Position numbers and translations under genes: made by a program. DNA of 64,000 nucleotides from Acinetobacter sp. MB5 (GTDB lineage: Bacteria > Pseudomonadota > Gammaproteobacteria > Pseudomonadales > Moraxellaceae), in assembly GCF_003261585.1 (NCBI RefSeq), contig NZ_POVU01000002.1, forward strand, positions 248,001 to 312,000. The letters are read 5' to 3'. The notes under the pieces are model-generated. The model saw only the letters and a program-made list of their open reading frames with translations. It ran no database searches and was not told where the DNA came from. The first letter of the stretch is position 1; each line of letters opens with the position of its first letter. Shown piece after piece: positions 28,028 through 36,890 of the stretch.

Positions 28028-29616
28028 TGATTTCTGAAAGCGTGGTCGATCTTTCGCGGTTACAATTTGCAATGACCGCGTTATATCACTTTTTATTTGT
28101 TCCCCTAACTTTAGGCATGTCTTTCCTTCTTGCCATCATGGAAACAACGTATGTCGTTTCTGGCAAAGAAATCTATAAAGACATGACCAAGTTTTGGGGC
28201 AAGCTCTTCGGTATTAACTTTGCGTTAGGCGTAACAACAGGTCTAACCATGGAATTCCAGTTTGGTACAAACTGGGCATATTATTCGCACTATGTTGGTG
28301 ACATTTTTGGCGCACCACTGGCGATCGAAGGCTTAATGGCATTTTTCCTTGAATCAACATTTATTGGTTTATTCTTCTTTGGATGGGAACGTCTTTCTCG
28401 CGTTCAACACTTAAGTGTAACTTGGTTAGTTGCCCTTGGCTCTAACTTGTCAGCACTTTGGATTTTGATTGCGAACGGCTGGATGCAAAACCCTGTTGGA
28501 GCAGCATTCAATTTTGAAACCATGCGTATGGAATTGACTGACTTTGGTGCATTGTTATTTAACCCTGTTGCCCAAGTGAAATTTGTACATACTGTTTCTT
28601 CTGGTTATGTCACAGGTTCTATCTTTGTATTAGCTATTTCAAGCTATTACTTACTTAAAAAACGTGATTTAGCATTTGCTCGCCGCTCTTTTGCAATCGC
28701 TGCCATTTTTGGTCTTGCTTCAACATTCTGCGTTATTTTACTTGGTGATGAATCAGGCTATGAAATTGGTGACGTTCAAAAAACCAAATTGGCTTCAATC
28801 GAAGCAGAGTGGAACACTGAGCCAGCACCTGCAAGCTTTACTTTGTTCGGTATTCCAAACCAGCAAGAAATGCGAACTGACTATGCCATTAAAATCCCAT
28901 ATGTATTAGGTTTGATTGCAACACGCTCAACAACTGGTCAAGTGACTGGTATTAAAGACTTAATGTCTGAGCATGAAGGCCGTATCCGTAATGGTATGAT
29001 CGCTTATGGTCAACTCGAAAAACTTCGTGCTGGTGACCGTACGCCTGAATTGCTAGCAGCATTTAAAGCAACTCAAAAAGACTTAGGTTATGGCCTACTT
29101 CTTAAAAAATATACACCAAACGTTACTGATGCGACTGATGACCAAATCAAGTCTGCAGTAAAAGATAGTATTCCGAACGTAAAAGCATTGTTCTTCACTT
29201 TCCGTGCAATGGTGGCATCTGGTGCATTAATGCTGTTGTTATTCTTGCTTGCAGCGTGGTCTGTGGCTAAACGCAACTTTGAACAAAAACCATGGTTACT
29301 TAAATTTGCGCTATACGCTTTACCATTACCTTGGGTCGCAACTCAAACAGGTTGGTATGTTGCCGAAGGTGGCCGTCAACCTTGGACAATTGGTGAAGTA
29401 TTACCAACTCACCTTTCAGCTTCTAGCTTAAGTACAAGCGATCTAGCAGGTTCTATTTTTGCCTTAGTTGCCTTCTATACTGTGCTGCTCATTATCGAAA
29501 TGTATTTGATGATCAAATTTGCCCGCCTTGGCCCAAGTTCTTTACATACTGGCAAATATCATTTTGAAAAATCAGACACACATCACCAATCTGCAGTTGG
29601 GGAGGCTCAATCATGA
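28027..29616 (+). CDS. cydA: Cytochrome bd ubiquinol oxidase subunit I
   Basis: CydA carries haems b558, b595 and d and oxidises quinol with high-affinity oxygen reduction. From ATG 28027 ([24 protein letters not shown]) it is 529 residues. A TTG three bases earlier is less likely, since AAGGAG at 28014-28019 is better spaced for the ATG. Haem ligand His is in '[15 protein letters not shown]', the conserved GRQPW motif is in '[16 protein letters not shown]', and the periplasmic Q-loop is present ('[15 protein letters not shown]'). It overlaps cydP by 1 base and cydB by 4 bases. Confidence 0.97.
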   Translation: MISESVVDLSRLQFAMTALYHFLFVPLTLGMSFLLAIMETTYVVSGKEIYKDMTKFWGKLFGINFALGVTTGLTMEFQFGTNWAYYSHYVGDIFGAPLAIEGLMAFFLESTFIGLFFFGWERLSRVQHLSVTWLVALGSNLSALWILIANGWMQNPVGAAFNFETMRMELTDFGALLFNPVAQVKFVHTVSSGYVTGSIFVLAISSYYLLKKRDLAFARRSFAIAAIFGLASTFCVILLGDESGYEIGDVQKTKLASIEAEWNTEPAPASFTLFGIPNQQEMRTDYAIKIPYVLGLIATRSTTGQVTGIKDLMSEHEGRIRNGMIAYGQLEKLRAGDRTPELLAAFKATQKDLGYGLLLKKYTPNVTDATDDQIKSAVKDSIPNVKALFFTFRAMVASGALMLLLFLLAAWSVAKRNFEQKPWLLKFALYALPLPWVATQTGWYVAEGGRQPWTIGEVLPTHLSASSLSTSDLAGSIFALVAFYTVLLIIEMYLMIKFARLGPSSLHTGKYHFEKSDTHHQSAVGEAQS

Positions 29617-30758
29617 TTGAATATGAATTACTCAAAATCATTTGGTGGGTTCTTGTCGGTGTCTTATTAATTGGCTTTGCTCTAACTGATGGCTTTGACA
29701 TGGGCTCCATGGCAATCATGCCTTTCGTAGGTAAAACTGATAACGAACGTCGTGCTGCAATCAACACGATTGCACCACATTGGGATGGCAACCAAGTTTG
29801 GTTTATTACCGCAGGCGGTGCGTTATTTGCTGCTTGGCCAATGGTCTATGCGGTTGCCTTCTCAGGTATGTACTGGGCACTCTTACTGGTTCTATTCGCT
29901 TTGTTCCTCCGCCCTGTTGGTTTTGACTATCGTTCAAAATTAGAAAATACCAAATGGCGCACATCGTGGGACTGGGGTTTATGTGTTGGTGGTGCAGTTC
30001 CAGCATTGGTCTTCGGGGTTGCTTTTGGTAACTTATTCCAAGGCGTACCATTCCATTTTGATGATACACTTCGTTCAGAATATACAGGTAGCTTCTTTGC
30101 TCTGCTGAACCCATTTGCGTTAGTTTGCGGTATTGTAAGCTTATCTATGCTCTGCGCACATGGTGGTGCATGGTTGATGTTACGTACAGATGGCATTTTG
30201 CGTCAGCGTTCAGCCAAAGCAACTCAAATCATGGGTATTGTGTTCTTAGTCTGCTTCCTTGCTGCAGGTGCATGGTTGTATTTTGGTCAAATGCCAGGCT
30301 ACAGTCTTGCAACAGCTTTAAACACTGATGCTGCCATTAATCCATTAACTAAACATGTTGTAACTAATGCAAACCCAGGCTGGATGAATAACTATTCAAC
30401 TTATCCAATTACTATGGCTGCTCCAGTGGTTGCGATTTTAGGTGGATTATTGACTATTCTCGGCGGTGGTTCAGGTAAAGCTGGCATAAGTTTTACAGGC
30501 ACCAGTCTCAGTATCATTGGTGCAATCTTAACAGCTGGTTTCGCATTGTTCCCGTTCTTGTTACCTTCAAGCATTGATCCAACATCAAGCTTAACCATGT
30601 GGGATGCAACTTCTAGCCACCGTACATTAATGGTAATGACTGTCGCGGCTTGCATTTTCGTTCCAATCATCTTGCTATACACCACATGGTGTTATTACAA
30701 AATGTGGGGCGTTATTACCAACAAACATATTGAAACTCATTCACATAGTCTGTACTAA
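29613..30758 (+). CDS. cydB: Cytochrome bd ubiquinol oxidase subunit II
   Basis: CydB is the second large membrane subunit of the bd oxidase, with no haem ligands of its own. The 381-residue protein has the family start '[21 protein letters not shown]', '[26 protein letters not shown]' and the C-terminal '[17 protein letters not shown]', and about eight or nine helices. It overlaps cydA by 4 bases (ATGA) and is followed 14 bases later by cydX. Confidence 0.97.
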   Translation: MIEYELLKIIWWVLVGVLLIGFALTDGFDMGSMAIMPFVGKTDNERRAAINTIAPHWDGNQVWFITAGGALFAAWPMVYAVAFSGMYWALLLVLFALFLRPVGFDYRSKLENTKWRTSWDWGLCVGGAVPALVFGVAFGNLFQGVPFHFDDTLRSEYTGSFFALLNPFALVCGIVSLSMLCAHGGAWLMLRTDGILRQRSAKATQIMGIVFLVCFLAAGAWLYFGQMPGYSLATALNTDAAINPLTKHVVTNANPGWMNNYSTYPITMAAPVVAILGGLLTILGGGSGKAGISFTGTSLSIIGAILTAGFALFPFLLPSSIDPTSSLTMWDATSSHRTLMVMTVAACIFVPIILLYTTWCYYKMWGVITNKHIETHSHSLY

Positions 30759-30772
30759 TAGGAGAATAGAAT

Positions 30773-30874
30773 ATGTGGTACTTTGCGTGGATTCTCGGAA
30801 TTTTAATGGCATGTTTCGCAAGTGTACTCAGTGCACTTTACACTGAACATCATCAAAATTTAGACGAGGAATAA
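30773..30874 (+). CDS. cydX: Cytochrome bd oxidase small subunit CydX
   Basis: A 33-codon gene with AGGAGA 8 bases before its ATG encodes a single membrane helix: 'MWYFAWILGILMACFASVLSA' in substance, followed by a Glu/His tail ending 'LDEE'. The Met-Trp-Tyr-Phe start and place right after cydB are hallmarks of CydX/CbdX, which stabilises the haems of the bd complex. It is below usual gene-length cut-offs. Stop is at 30872-30874, and the ybgE start lies 4 bases on. Confidence 0.93.
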   Translation: MWYFAWILGILMACFASVLSALYTEHHQNLDEE

Positions 30875-30878
30875 GAAA

Positions 30879-31172
30879 ATGGCCGAAGCAATGACAGCAT
30901 CTAAAAAAAGTACAGTAGAGATTCTCATCATGATTGTTTCTTTCATGTTGGCATTGCCCTTGGCTGCAATTTTACTGATCTACCCTTCTTTGATGCTTGA
31001 TGAAAATGGATACTACAATCACTCAGTACTCATGTTAGTCATGTTAGGCATCTCAGGTGGTTTTATTTATGGTGTAGGGTTTGTTCCACGGTTTTGGTTA
31101 TGGAAATGGCTGTTTAGTCCTGTAGTGGCATGGCCACTGATGGCTGTAGGCTATTATCTCTGGCTAGGCTAA
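30879..31172 (+). CDS. ybgE: Cyd operon protein YbgE
   Basis: The 97-residue membrane protein has three hydrophobic segments and the YbgE pattern 'YYNHSVLMLVMLGISGGFIYG' then 'GVGFVPRFWLWKWLFSPVVAW'. YbgE accompanies cydABX in many proteobacteria; its exact role is unsettled. It starts 4 bases after cydX and is the last gene of the operon, followed by a terminator. Confidence 0.88.
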   Translation: MAEAMTASKKSTVEILIMIVSFMLALPLAAILLIYPSLMLDENGYYNHSVLMLVMLGISGGFIYGVGFVPRFWLWKWLFSPVVAWPLMAVGYYLWLG

Positions 31173-31185
31173 AAACCTTACCAAT

Positions 31186-31213
31186 AAAAAAACCAGCATA
31201 TGCTGGTTTTTTT
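31186..31213. terminator. Bidirectional terminator between ybgE and the nitroreductase gene
   Basis: AAAAAACCAGCAT and ATGCTGGTTTTTT form a near-perfect palindrome with A and T tracts on both sides, serving the convergent cyd operon and nitroreductase gene. Confidence 0.9.
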
Positions 31214-31225
31214 ATTACATCAAAT

Positions 31226-31819
31226 TTAGTGGAAAGTTTTGAAACGTGCTTCATCATCCATAAAAGTTTTTTCGCCAGCTGGTGCTTCAATTGAACCAAA
31301 TACGAGTTGAGCACGAAGTTTCCAGCTCGCAGGAATAGCAAAAGTCTCAGCAGTTTCAGCATCTACAATCGGATTGTAGTGCTGTAGTGATGCACCTACA
31401 CCATGTTCAGCCAATGCTGTCCAAACAGCAAACTGTGCAATTGCAGAAGAATGCTCAGACCAAACTGGGAAGTTGTCTGCATAAGCTGCAAATTGCGCTT
31501 GTAAACCTTCAATTACGTCTTGATCTTCATAAAACAATACTGTGCCTTTACCTGCTGCAAAGCTATTAATTTTATTATTAGTTGCTTCAAATGCAGATTC
31601 TGGAACAAGTTTGCGTAAAGTTTCACGCACAATTTCCCAAAATTTCACGTGTGATGCATCAAACAGAATCACAGCACGAGAAGATTGAGAATTAAATGAT
31701 GATGGGCTAAGGCGGATCGTTTTCTTAATTAACGCTTCAATTTCATTATTAGATAATGCAACTTGATTACCAATCGTATAAATTGTACGGCGATTTTCAA
31801 TTTTCTCAATAAAAGACAT
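31226..31819 (-). CDS. Nitroreductase family protein (FRM2/HBN1-like)
   Basis: The 197-residue protein fits the short nitroreductases of the HBN1/FRM2 type: 'ENRRTIYTIG' near the N terminus (FMN-binding Arg pair), 'LSPSSFNSQSSRAVILF', 'WSEHSSAIAQFAVWTALAEHGVGASLQHYNP' and 'KLRAQLVFGSIEAP'. These are FMN- and NAD(P)H-dependent reductases of quinones or nitro compounds; the physiological substrate is unknown. It is a single gene. Confidence 0.9.
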   Translation of the reverse strand: MSFIEKIENRRTIYTIGNQVALSNNEIEALIKKTIRLSPSSFNSQSSRAVILFDASHVKFWEIVRETLRKLVPESAFEATNNKINSFAAGKGTVLFYEDQDVIEGLQAQFAAYADNFPVWSEHSSAIAQFAVWTALAEHGVGASLQHYNPIVDAETAETFAIPASWKLRAQLVFGSIEAPAGEKTFMDDEARFKTFH

Positions 31820-31930
31820 TTTGCAACTCCTGATTATTACGATTTCAGTAATTTGTAATAGCTTTAATTTTAATGTTTTATATTCGTAATAAAAGCAGGT
31901 TTATCTAAACACAGTGTCCTATTTTTAGAA

Positions 31931-31963
31931 TAAAAATGGGCAGCATCAGGAGATGCTGCCCAT
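31931..31963 (-). terminator. Rho-independent terminator of ftsY
   Basis: ATGGGCAGCATC and GATGCTGCCCAT pair perfectly across AGGA, with a T run on the minus strand, 13 bases beyond the ftsY stop. Confidence 0.9.
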
Positions 31964-31975
31964 AAAATTTCAAAT

Positions 31976-33088
31976 TTACTTATCAGTTTCAAATAATGCA
32001 GCAACAAATGATTTAGCAGAAAATGGACGTAAATCATCAATTTTCTCACCTACACCAATAAAACGAATAGGCACATGCGTACGACTTGCGATATTGAAAA
32101 GTACACCACCTTTTGCTGTACCATCTAACTTAGTAATCGTAATACCTGTCAACCCGACAGCCTGATCGAATTCCTGCACTTGATTAATTGCATTTTGACC
32201 AGTCCCTGCATCAACCACCAGCATAATTTCATGAGGTGCAGTCGCATCAATTTTTTGCATGACACGTTTAACTTTTTTCAACTCTTCCATCAAGTTGCTT
32301 TTGTTATGCAAGCGGCCTGCAGTATCTGCAATCAGAACATCCACACCTTTTGCACGCGCACTTTCAAATGCATCAAAAATCACAGAAGCGCTATCTGCAC
32401 CATGACCTTGAGCAACCACGGCAATATTATTACGCTCACCCCAAATTTGTAATTGTTCAGTTGCCGCAGCACGGAATGTATCACCTGCAGCCAACATGAC
32501 TTTTTTACCTTCGCCTTGCAAACGTTTTGCTAACTTACCAATCGTTGTCGTTTTACCTACACCGTTAACACCTACCATAAGAATCACGTATGGATTCTTA
32601 TTACTGTCAATATGTAAAGGTTTAACACGCGGAGCAAGCAAAGCCACAAGCTCTTCTTGAAGTGCTTTATATAAAGAATGAGAATAAATTAAATCACCAC
32701 GAGCCGTACGTTCGGTCAAATTGGCAATAATGGTTTTCGTTGCTTCAACACCAATATCCGCAATTAGAAGCTGTTCTTCAACTTCTTCTAACAACTCATC
32801 GTCAATTTCTTTACCACCGATCAAAATATTGACCATACCATCAGTAAAGTTCTTACGGGTTTTGGTCAAACCTTCTTTCATTCGACCAAAGAAACCTGTT
32901 TTAGGTTTTTCTTGGTCTTCTGTTTCAGAAACTGACGCTGTACTTTGTGGTTGTACATCAACAACTGGTTCAGCTTTTTTTTCTACAATTGGGACATCAA
33001 CAACAGGTAAACTTGGCAAAGTGACATCATCATCACCAATATCTGCATCTATCAAGAATTTGTTTTGCCCATGTGTTTGTTCTTGCAT
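31976..33088 (-). CDS. ftsY: Signal recognition particle receptor FtsY
   Basis: FtsY is the membrane-associated GTPase that receives ribosome-SRP complexes. The 370-residue protein has a short acidic, low-complexity A region (about 1-65), an N domain of helices (about 75-155) and the G domain with G1 'GVNGVGKTTTIGKLAKRL', the 'DTFRAAATEQL' insertion box, G3 'DTAGRLHNK', G4 'TKLDGTAKGG' and C-terminal 'GVGEKIDDLRPF'. It is transcribed alone; ftsE and ftsX, its neighbours in E. coli, are not here. Confidence 0.98.
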   Translation of the reverse strand: MQEQTHGQNKFLIDADIGDDDVTLPSLPVVDVPIVEKKAEPVVDVQPQSTASVSETEDQEKPKTGFFGRMKEGLTKTRKNFTDGMVNILIGGKEIDDELLEEVEEQLLIADIGVEATKTIIANLTERTARGDLIYSHSLYKALQEELVALLAPRVKPLHIDSNKNPYVILMVGVNGVGKTTTIGKLAKRLQGEGKKVMLAAGDTFRAAATEQLQIWGERNNIAVVAQGHGADSASVIFDAFESARAKGVDVLIADTAGRLHNKSNLMEELKKVKRVMQKIDATAPHEIMLVVDAGTGQNAINQVQEFDQAVGLTGITITKLDGTAKGGVLFNIASRTHVPIRFIGVGEKIDDLRPFSAKSFVAALFETDK

Positions 33089-33165
33089 GCTGATCCCTTG
33101 AAAAACATTGCATTAAAAAGAATGAGTTTAACACATGTTTTCGACTTTCTGCCGCCCAACACTGG

Positions 33166-33501
33166 CTAAAATCTCGGCGGTGTATCATCTGGAGCTAATG
33201 CAGGATACCGTGTGATCTTAATTTTTTCGTATTGATAGGCTCGCACAACCAGAAAATACTGCCACTGTGTTAAATCTTGTTTGGCCAGTAAGTGTTTGGC
33301 AAGGCGTTGCGTTTGAGGATATTGTGCTGACTGAGCCAATTGAGCAATGGCATGGAATTGTTTCTCTTGAATTGGGCAAATACAGAGTAAATAAACAAAT
33401 GAAAATACAAACAAGACAATAAAACTCACCAAAAAATGCGAGAAATACTGAAAGGTAAATTTGGTTCTGAATGTGGAAAAAACGTCTATAGATTTAAGCA
33501 T
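33166..33501 (-). CDS. Small single-span membrane protein, unknown
   Basis: From ATG 33501 (MLKSIDVF) the product is 111 residues; GAGG precedes this ATG at 6 bases and the TTG two codons upstream is less likely. One membrane helix lies at about 20-45 ('FLVSFIVLFVFSFVYLLCI'), followed by a Gln/His-rich soluble part with repeated 'LAKHLLAKQDLTQWQYFLVVRAYQY'. I do not recognise it. It lies upstream of ftsY on the same strand but 77 bases away. Confidence 0.65.
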   Translation of the reverse strand: MLKSIDVFSTFRTKFTFQYFSHFLVSFIVLFVFSFVYLLCICPIQEKQFHAIAQLAQSAQYPQTQRLAKHLLAKQDLTQWQYFLVVRAYQYEKIKITRYPALAPDDTPPRF

Positions 33502-33593
33502 GACCAACCTCTATGACTATCTAGTGTAAGTTGATCATGCTCAGAGTACAATAGTTTAATTTATACGAAACAATAACTAAACGAACCCATTGA

Positions 33594-33956
33594 TTAACCT
33601 GTTACATGCCGAACAAATGCAAAATATAAAATTACCGCCGCAATCGCCATAATGACAACCAATAAAAAGATATTTACCCCTTCTTCTGCATGAGGTGGGT
33701 GTAATGGGTCATCAATTGCCAAGCGACGTAGTTCATGATTATAAATTTTATAAAATGCAAGTCGCTCTTCAGGTTGTAGTTGACGTGTAAAACCTGCAAT
33801 TTTAGCACGATGAGAAATCCCCAATTCGCCAATATGCTGATCTTCATGATAAATTGCATCCCCCAACTGCTGGCGATGTAATCTTGCGAGCGCTTTAATT
33901 TGTGCATGATCAAGCGGAATATCAAACTCCAGACCATCTATTATTGTTGCTGTCAT
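33594..33956 (-). CDS. Small tail-anchored membrane protein, unknown
   Basis: The 120-residue protein has a soluble, charged N-terminal part ('LARLHRQQLGDAIYHEDQHIGELG', 'RQLQPEERLAFYKIYNHELRRLA') and one C-terminal membrane helix ('IFLLVVIMAIAAVILYFAF') ending in 'VRHVTG'. This suggests a tail anchor in the inner membrane. AAGGAGAG precedes the ATG. Family not recognised. Confidence 0.7.
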   Translation of the reverse strand: MTATIIDGLEFDIPLDHAQIKALARLHRQQLGDAIYHEDQHIGELGISHRAKIAGFTRQLQPEERLAFYKIYNHELRRLAIDDPLHPPHAEEGVNIFLLVVIMAIAAVILYFAFVRHVTG

Positions 33957-34070
33957 GACGAACTCTCCTTGTTATAGTTTTATCTTTAATAACTATATTA
34001 ATAAAAAACATTTCTGCTGAATGTTTAATCATGTAAACTTGAAATATTGGGGATTACCCCCATTGTTAAA

Positions 34071-34099
34071 TTGACTTAGTACGTGAATTGTAATATTAC
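34071..34099 (+). promoter_or_regulatory. Predicted promoter of the Sel1-like gene
   Basis: TTGACT (34071-34076) and TATTAC (34094-34099) are 17 bases apart, about 78 bases before the ATG at 34177. A GGGG-ATTA-CCCC hairpin lies just upstream. Reading by eye only. Confidence 0.35.
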
Positions 34100-34176
34100 T
34101 TAAACCTATAAGTGTTAATTTAAATTAGACTTCAGTATAAGTCGGTCGTAATCATAATTAAAATAAGGAGCTAAAT

Positions 34177-34410
34177 ATGATTCAACAATTCTCTCAACAA
34201 GACCTAGAGCATGTGTACGCAAATGCAGTCAACACAATTCAATCACAAATGAACTTTTGTGATGCTGTGAAAGATTTAGAAAATGTAGCACACGCAGGTC
34301 ATGGTAAAGCAGCATTATTCCTGGCAGAACTATATGCTCAAGGATTTCGCGTAGAACGAGACAGCTTAAAGGCTCAATACTGGCAAAAGCTGGCAACCAT
34401 GAAAGCATAA
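34177..34410 (+). CDS. Small Sel1-repeat-like protein
   Basis: The 77-residue protein contains one Sel1-like helical repeat near 'GHGKAALFLAELYAQGFRVERDSLKAQYWQKLA', the pattern of A-x-x-L-x-x-x-Y-x-x-G followed by a paired helix. It has no signal peptide. AAGGAGC precedes the ATG, and a terminator follows 5 bases after the stop, so it is its own transcription unit. Role unknown, probably protein binding. Confidence 0.75.
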   Translation: MIQQFSQQDLEHVYANAVNTIQSQMNFCDAVKDLENVAHAGHGKAALFLAELYAQGFRVERDSLKAQYWQKLATMKA

Positions 34411-34414
34411 AACA

Positions 34415-34438
34415 ACGTCACTTAGGTGGCGTTTTTTT
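34415..34438 (+). terminator. Rho-independent terminator of the Sel1-like gene
   Basis: ACGTCAC and GTGGCGT pair (one T-G) across TTAG, followed by seven Ts. Confidence 0.85.
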
Positions 34439-34510
34439 ACCCTTTTTTACGTGGTCTATGTAAAAGTTTATATACATTTCTTCATTTTTGATCTCTTGCA
34501 AAATATCCTG

Positions 34511-34540
34511 ATTTATTCCATCTTAACTCTACAACTAGAA
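34511..34540 (+). repeat. Upstream element shared by the two CBS genes (copy 1)
   Basis: ATTTATTCCAT-C-TTAA and a later ACTAGAA recur 51 bases before the second CBS gene. Here it starts 56 bases before the ATG at 34567. It may be the duplicated promoter. Confidence 0.55.
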
Positions 34541-34566
34541 AAAAATTAACACAGGATAGTATTAAT

Positions 34567-34998
34567 ATGACCAACGTAGCGTATGTGATTCAAAAAAAAC
34601 TCGATCCAACCATTTATACCATTGCACCAGATGCTTCTATTACTGAAGCAGTTACACTGATGGCAACCAAGGATATCGGTGCATTAATTGTCACTGAAGG
34701 CAATCAAGTTGTCGGTATTCTTTCAGAACGAGATTGTGCACGAAAAATTATCATGCGTGACTTATCAGCAGATAGCACTCAAGTTTGTGAACTCATGACC
34801 TCCGCCGTCATTAGTGTACGCTTACACAATACTGTCGAAGAGTGTCTCAAATTAATGACTGATCGACACTTACGTCACCTACCAGTTTTAGATAATGATC
34901 AACTCGTTGGCATGGTTGCAATTGGTGATTTAGTTAAAGCAACCATTGAAGATCAACATGAATTGATCGAACAGCTACAACATTATATTTCGCATTAA
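34567..34998 (+). CDS. CBS-domain pair protein (copy 1)
   Basis: The 143-residue protein consists of two CBS motifs forming one Bateman module: 'TIAPDASITEAVTLMATKDIGALIVTEG' with 'VVGILSERDCARKI', and 'RLHNTVEECLKLMTDRHLRHLPVLDN' with 'LVGMVAIGDLVKATI'. Such stand-alone CBS proteins bind adenosyl ligands (AMP, ATP, SAM, NAD) and modulate partner enzymes; the partner here is unknown. A paralogue follows 103 bases downstream, with a similar upstream element. Confidence 0.9.
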   Translation: MTNVAYVIQKKLDPTIYTIAPDASITEAVTLMATKDIGALIVTEGNQVVGILSERDCARKIIMRDLSADSTQVCELMTSAVISVRLHNTVEECLKLMTDRHLRHLPVLDNDQLVGMVAIGDLVKATIEDQHELIEQLQHYISH

Positions 34999-35050
34999 AT
35001 GTAATGTTTTTTTACACATTTAAAATTTAAATTTGTTGAAAAAACAGGCT

Positions 35051-35080
35051 ATTTATTCCATTTTAATCATGCACTAGAAC
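35051..35080 (+). repeat. Upstream element shared by the two CBS genes (copy 2)
   Basis: ATTTATTCCAT-T-TTAA and ACTAGAA match the element before copy 1, here 51 bases before the ATG at 35102. This shows that the duplication included the upstream region, or that both are under common control. Confidence 0.55.
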
Positions 35081-35101
35081 AACGAAAAATCTAGGTAAAT
35101 C

Positions 35102-35605
35102 ATGACAAATATTAAATATGTAATTGAAAAAAAACTTGATCCATCTGTACACACTATTTCACCATCGGCTTCAGTTACTGAAGCTATTTCTTTGATGACA
35201 AGCAAAAATATTGGGGCTTTGATTGTCACTGAGAAAGAACGTGTGGTTGGAATTCTGTCTGAACGCGATTGTGCTCGTAAAATGCTGAAATACCAATTTC
35301 TTACTGAAGAAGTTCAAGTACATCAGCTCATGACAGCCAATGTTCTAACGGTTCCACTTGAACATAGTGTGAAAGATAGTCTAAAACTGATGACAGATCA
35401 TCACCTGCGCCATTTACCTGTTTTAGAACAGGAACAAGTGATTGGAATGGTTGCTGTCGGTGACTTAGTAAAAGCCATAATTGAAGATCAGCAAGACCTG
35501 ATTCAACAATTAGAAAGCTATATTGATCAATACGGAGCGCTTGCTGACGCAACAATCCAAGATCAACAAAAACTGATTCAACAACTCCAGTCTTACGAGT
35601 CCTAA
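35102..35605 (+). CDS. CBS-domain pair protein (copy 2) with extended C terminus
   Basis: The 167-residue protein is a paralogue of the preceding CBS protein: 'KYVIEKKLDPSVHTISPSASVTEA' against 'AYVIQKKLDPTIYTIAPDASITEA'. The two CBS motifs and 'VVGILSERDCARKML' are kept. It has a 24-residue extra tail in which the end of the domain, 'IEDQQDLIQQLESY', is repeated as 'IQDQQKLIQQLQSY', an internal helical duplication that could mediate coiled-coil pairing. A two-way terminator follows. Confidence 0.9.
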   Translation: MTNIKYVIEKKLDPSVHTISPSASVTEAISLMTSKNIGALIVTEKERVVGILSERDCARKMLKYQFLTEEVQVHQLMTANVLTVPLEHSVKDSLKLMTDHHLRHLPVLEQEQVIGMVAVGDLVKAIIEDQQDLIQQLESYIDQYGALADATIQDQQKLIQQLQSYES

Positions 35606-35615
35606 AAAGATCTAC

Positions 35616-35647
35616 ATAAAAAGGCGATGTTCAACATCGCCTTTTTT
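35616..35647. terminator. Bidirectional terminator between CBS copy 2 and trpB paralogue
   Basis: AAAAAGGCGATGTT and AACATCGCCTTTTTT form a long palindrome with A and T tracts. Confidence 0.9.
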
Positions 35648-35666
35648 GATGCACTCTATATGAAGT

Positions 35667-36869
35667 TTACAAACCTAGTTTTTGTGCCACATAATCTGCA
35701 TCTTTATCGCCACGGCCCGACAAGTTAACCACTATTTTTGTGTCTTTTGATAAATGTGGGGCTTCCCGCAATGCCCATGCAACAGCATGTGAACTTTCTA
35801 GTGCAGGTACAATTCCTTCTACACGCGATAGTGTCATAAAAGCATCCAGACATTCCTGATCTGTTGCTGTGGTATATTCAACTCGTCCCAAATCTTTCAA
35901 AAAGCTGTGCTGTGGACCTACCCCGGGGTAATCCAATCCCGAAGCAATCGAATGCACAGGCAAAGGTTGTCCCTGTTCATCTTCTAAAACATAACATGCC
36001 ATACCATGAATTTGGCTGGGTTTACCCAAAGTTAATGTTGCTGAATGTTGAGTCGTGTCCAAACCATAACCCGCTGGCTCAACGCCAACCAGTTTGACAT
36101 CCTCTTCGTTCAAAAAGGCTGTAAATGCACCAATTGCATTTGAACCACCGCCGACACAAGCGACCACATAATCTGGAAACTGCTGAAACTGCGCCTGACT
36201 TTGAACTTTAATTTCATCACCAATAATCGCTTGGAAATCCCGTACCATTTTTGGAAATGGATGTGGCCCAACAACCGAACCAATTGCATAGATATAGTTT
36301 TCAGGGTCTTTTAAATATTCTTCAAAGGCACTATCCACAGCATCTTTTAAAGTTGCTGTTCCTTGAGTCACAGCAACCAATTTAGCCCCTAAAATTTTCA
36401 TTTTCACAACATTTGGATGTTCTTTTTCAATATCCACCTGCCCCATGTGAATTTCACAAGGAATTCCCACCAGCGCACAAGCTGTCGCTAATGCAACACC
36501 ATGCTGCCCTGCACCTGTTTCGGCAATCACTTTAGTTTTGCCCATGTATTTTGCAAGTAGTGCTTCACCTAAACAGTGATTGATTTTATGAGCACCTGTA
36601 TGATTGAGATCTTCACGTTTTAAATAAATCTGTGCTCCGCCCAACTGCTCAGACAAACGTTTCGCATAAAATAACGGGCTCGGACGACCCACATAATGCT
36701 GAAATAAATCATTAAGTTCTTGTTGAAATTCAGACGTATGTCGAATTTTTTCGTATGCGGTATTAATGTCATCCATCGCAGCTTTTAAATGCGGTGGAAT
36801 AAACTGTCCACCATATTGCCCAAAAAAACCATCTTGTGTGGGTAAGGCAAAGCCCTGTAATTGCTGCAT
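35667..36869 (-). CDS. trpB: Tryptophan synthase beta-chain paralogue without trpA
   Basis: The 400-residue PLP enzyme has all TrpB catalytic features: Lys95 in 'HTGAHKIN', Glu117 in '[11 protein letters not shown]', the phosphate loop 'GGGSNAIG' and 'NLSGRGDKD'. TrpB joins indole and serine to tryptophan. The sequence between '[27 protein letters not shown]' and '[19 protein letters not shown]' differs from the usual proteobacterial form, and there is no trpA or other trp gene here; it follows MoxR and vWA genes. It may be a stand-alone indole-salvage enzyme. I use ATG 36869 (MQQLQGF) because AGAGG lies 6 bases before; an ATG 15 bases upstream overlaps it. Confidence 0.88.
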   Translation of the reverse strand: MQQLQGFALPTQDGFFGQYGGQFIPPHLKAAMDDINTAYEKIRHTSEFQQELNDLFQHYVGRPSPLFYAKRLSEQLGGAQIYLKREDLNHTGAHKINHCLGEALLAKYMGKTKVIAETGAGQHGVALATACALVGIPCEIHMGQVDIEKEHPNVVKMKILGAKLVAVTQGTATLKDAVDSAFEEYLKDPENYIYAIGSVVGPHPFPKMVRDFQAIIGDEIKVQSQAQFQQFPDYVVACVGGGSNAIGAFTAFLNEEDVKLVGVEPAGYGLDTTQHSATLTLGKPSQIHGMACYVLEDEQGQPLPVHSIASGLDYPGVGPQHSFLKDLGRVEYTTATDQECLDAFMTLSRVEGIVPALESSHAVAWALREAPHLSKDTKIVVNLSGRGDKDADYVAQKLGL

Positions 36870-36890
36870 GATATACCTCTTCATTTATTG

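Noticed and set aside
32721..33101. 126-codon plus-strand frame opposite ftsY
   Set aside because: Ser/Thr/Pro-rich shadow of the acidic ftsY N-terminal region; no ribosome binding site or family pattern.
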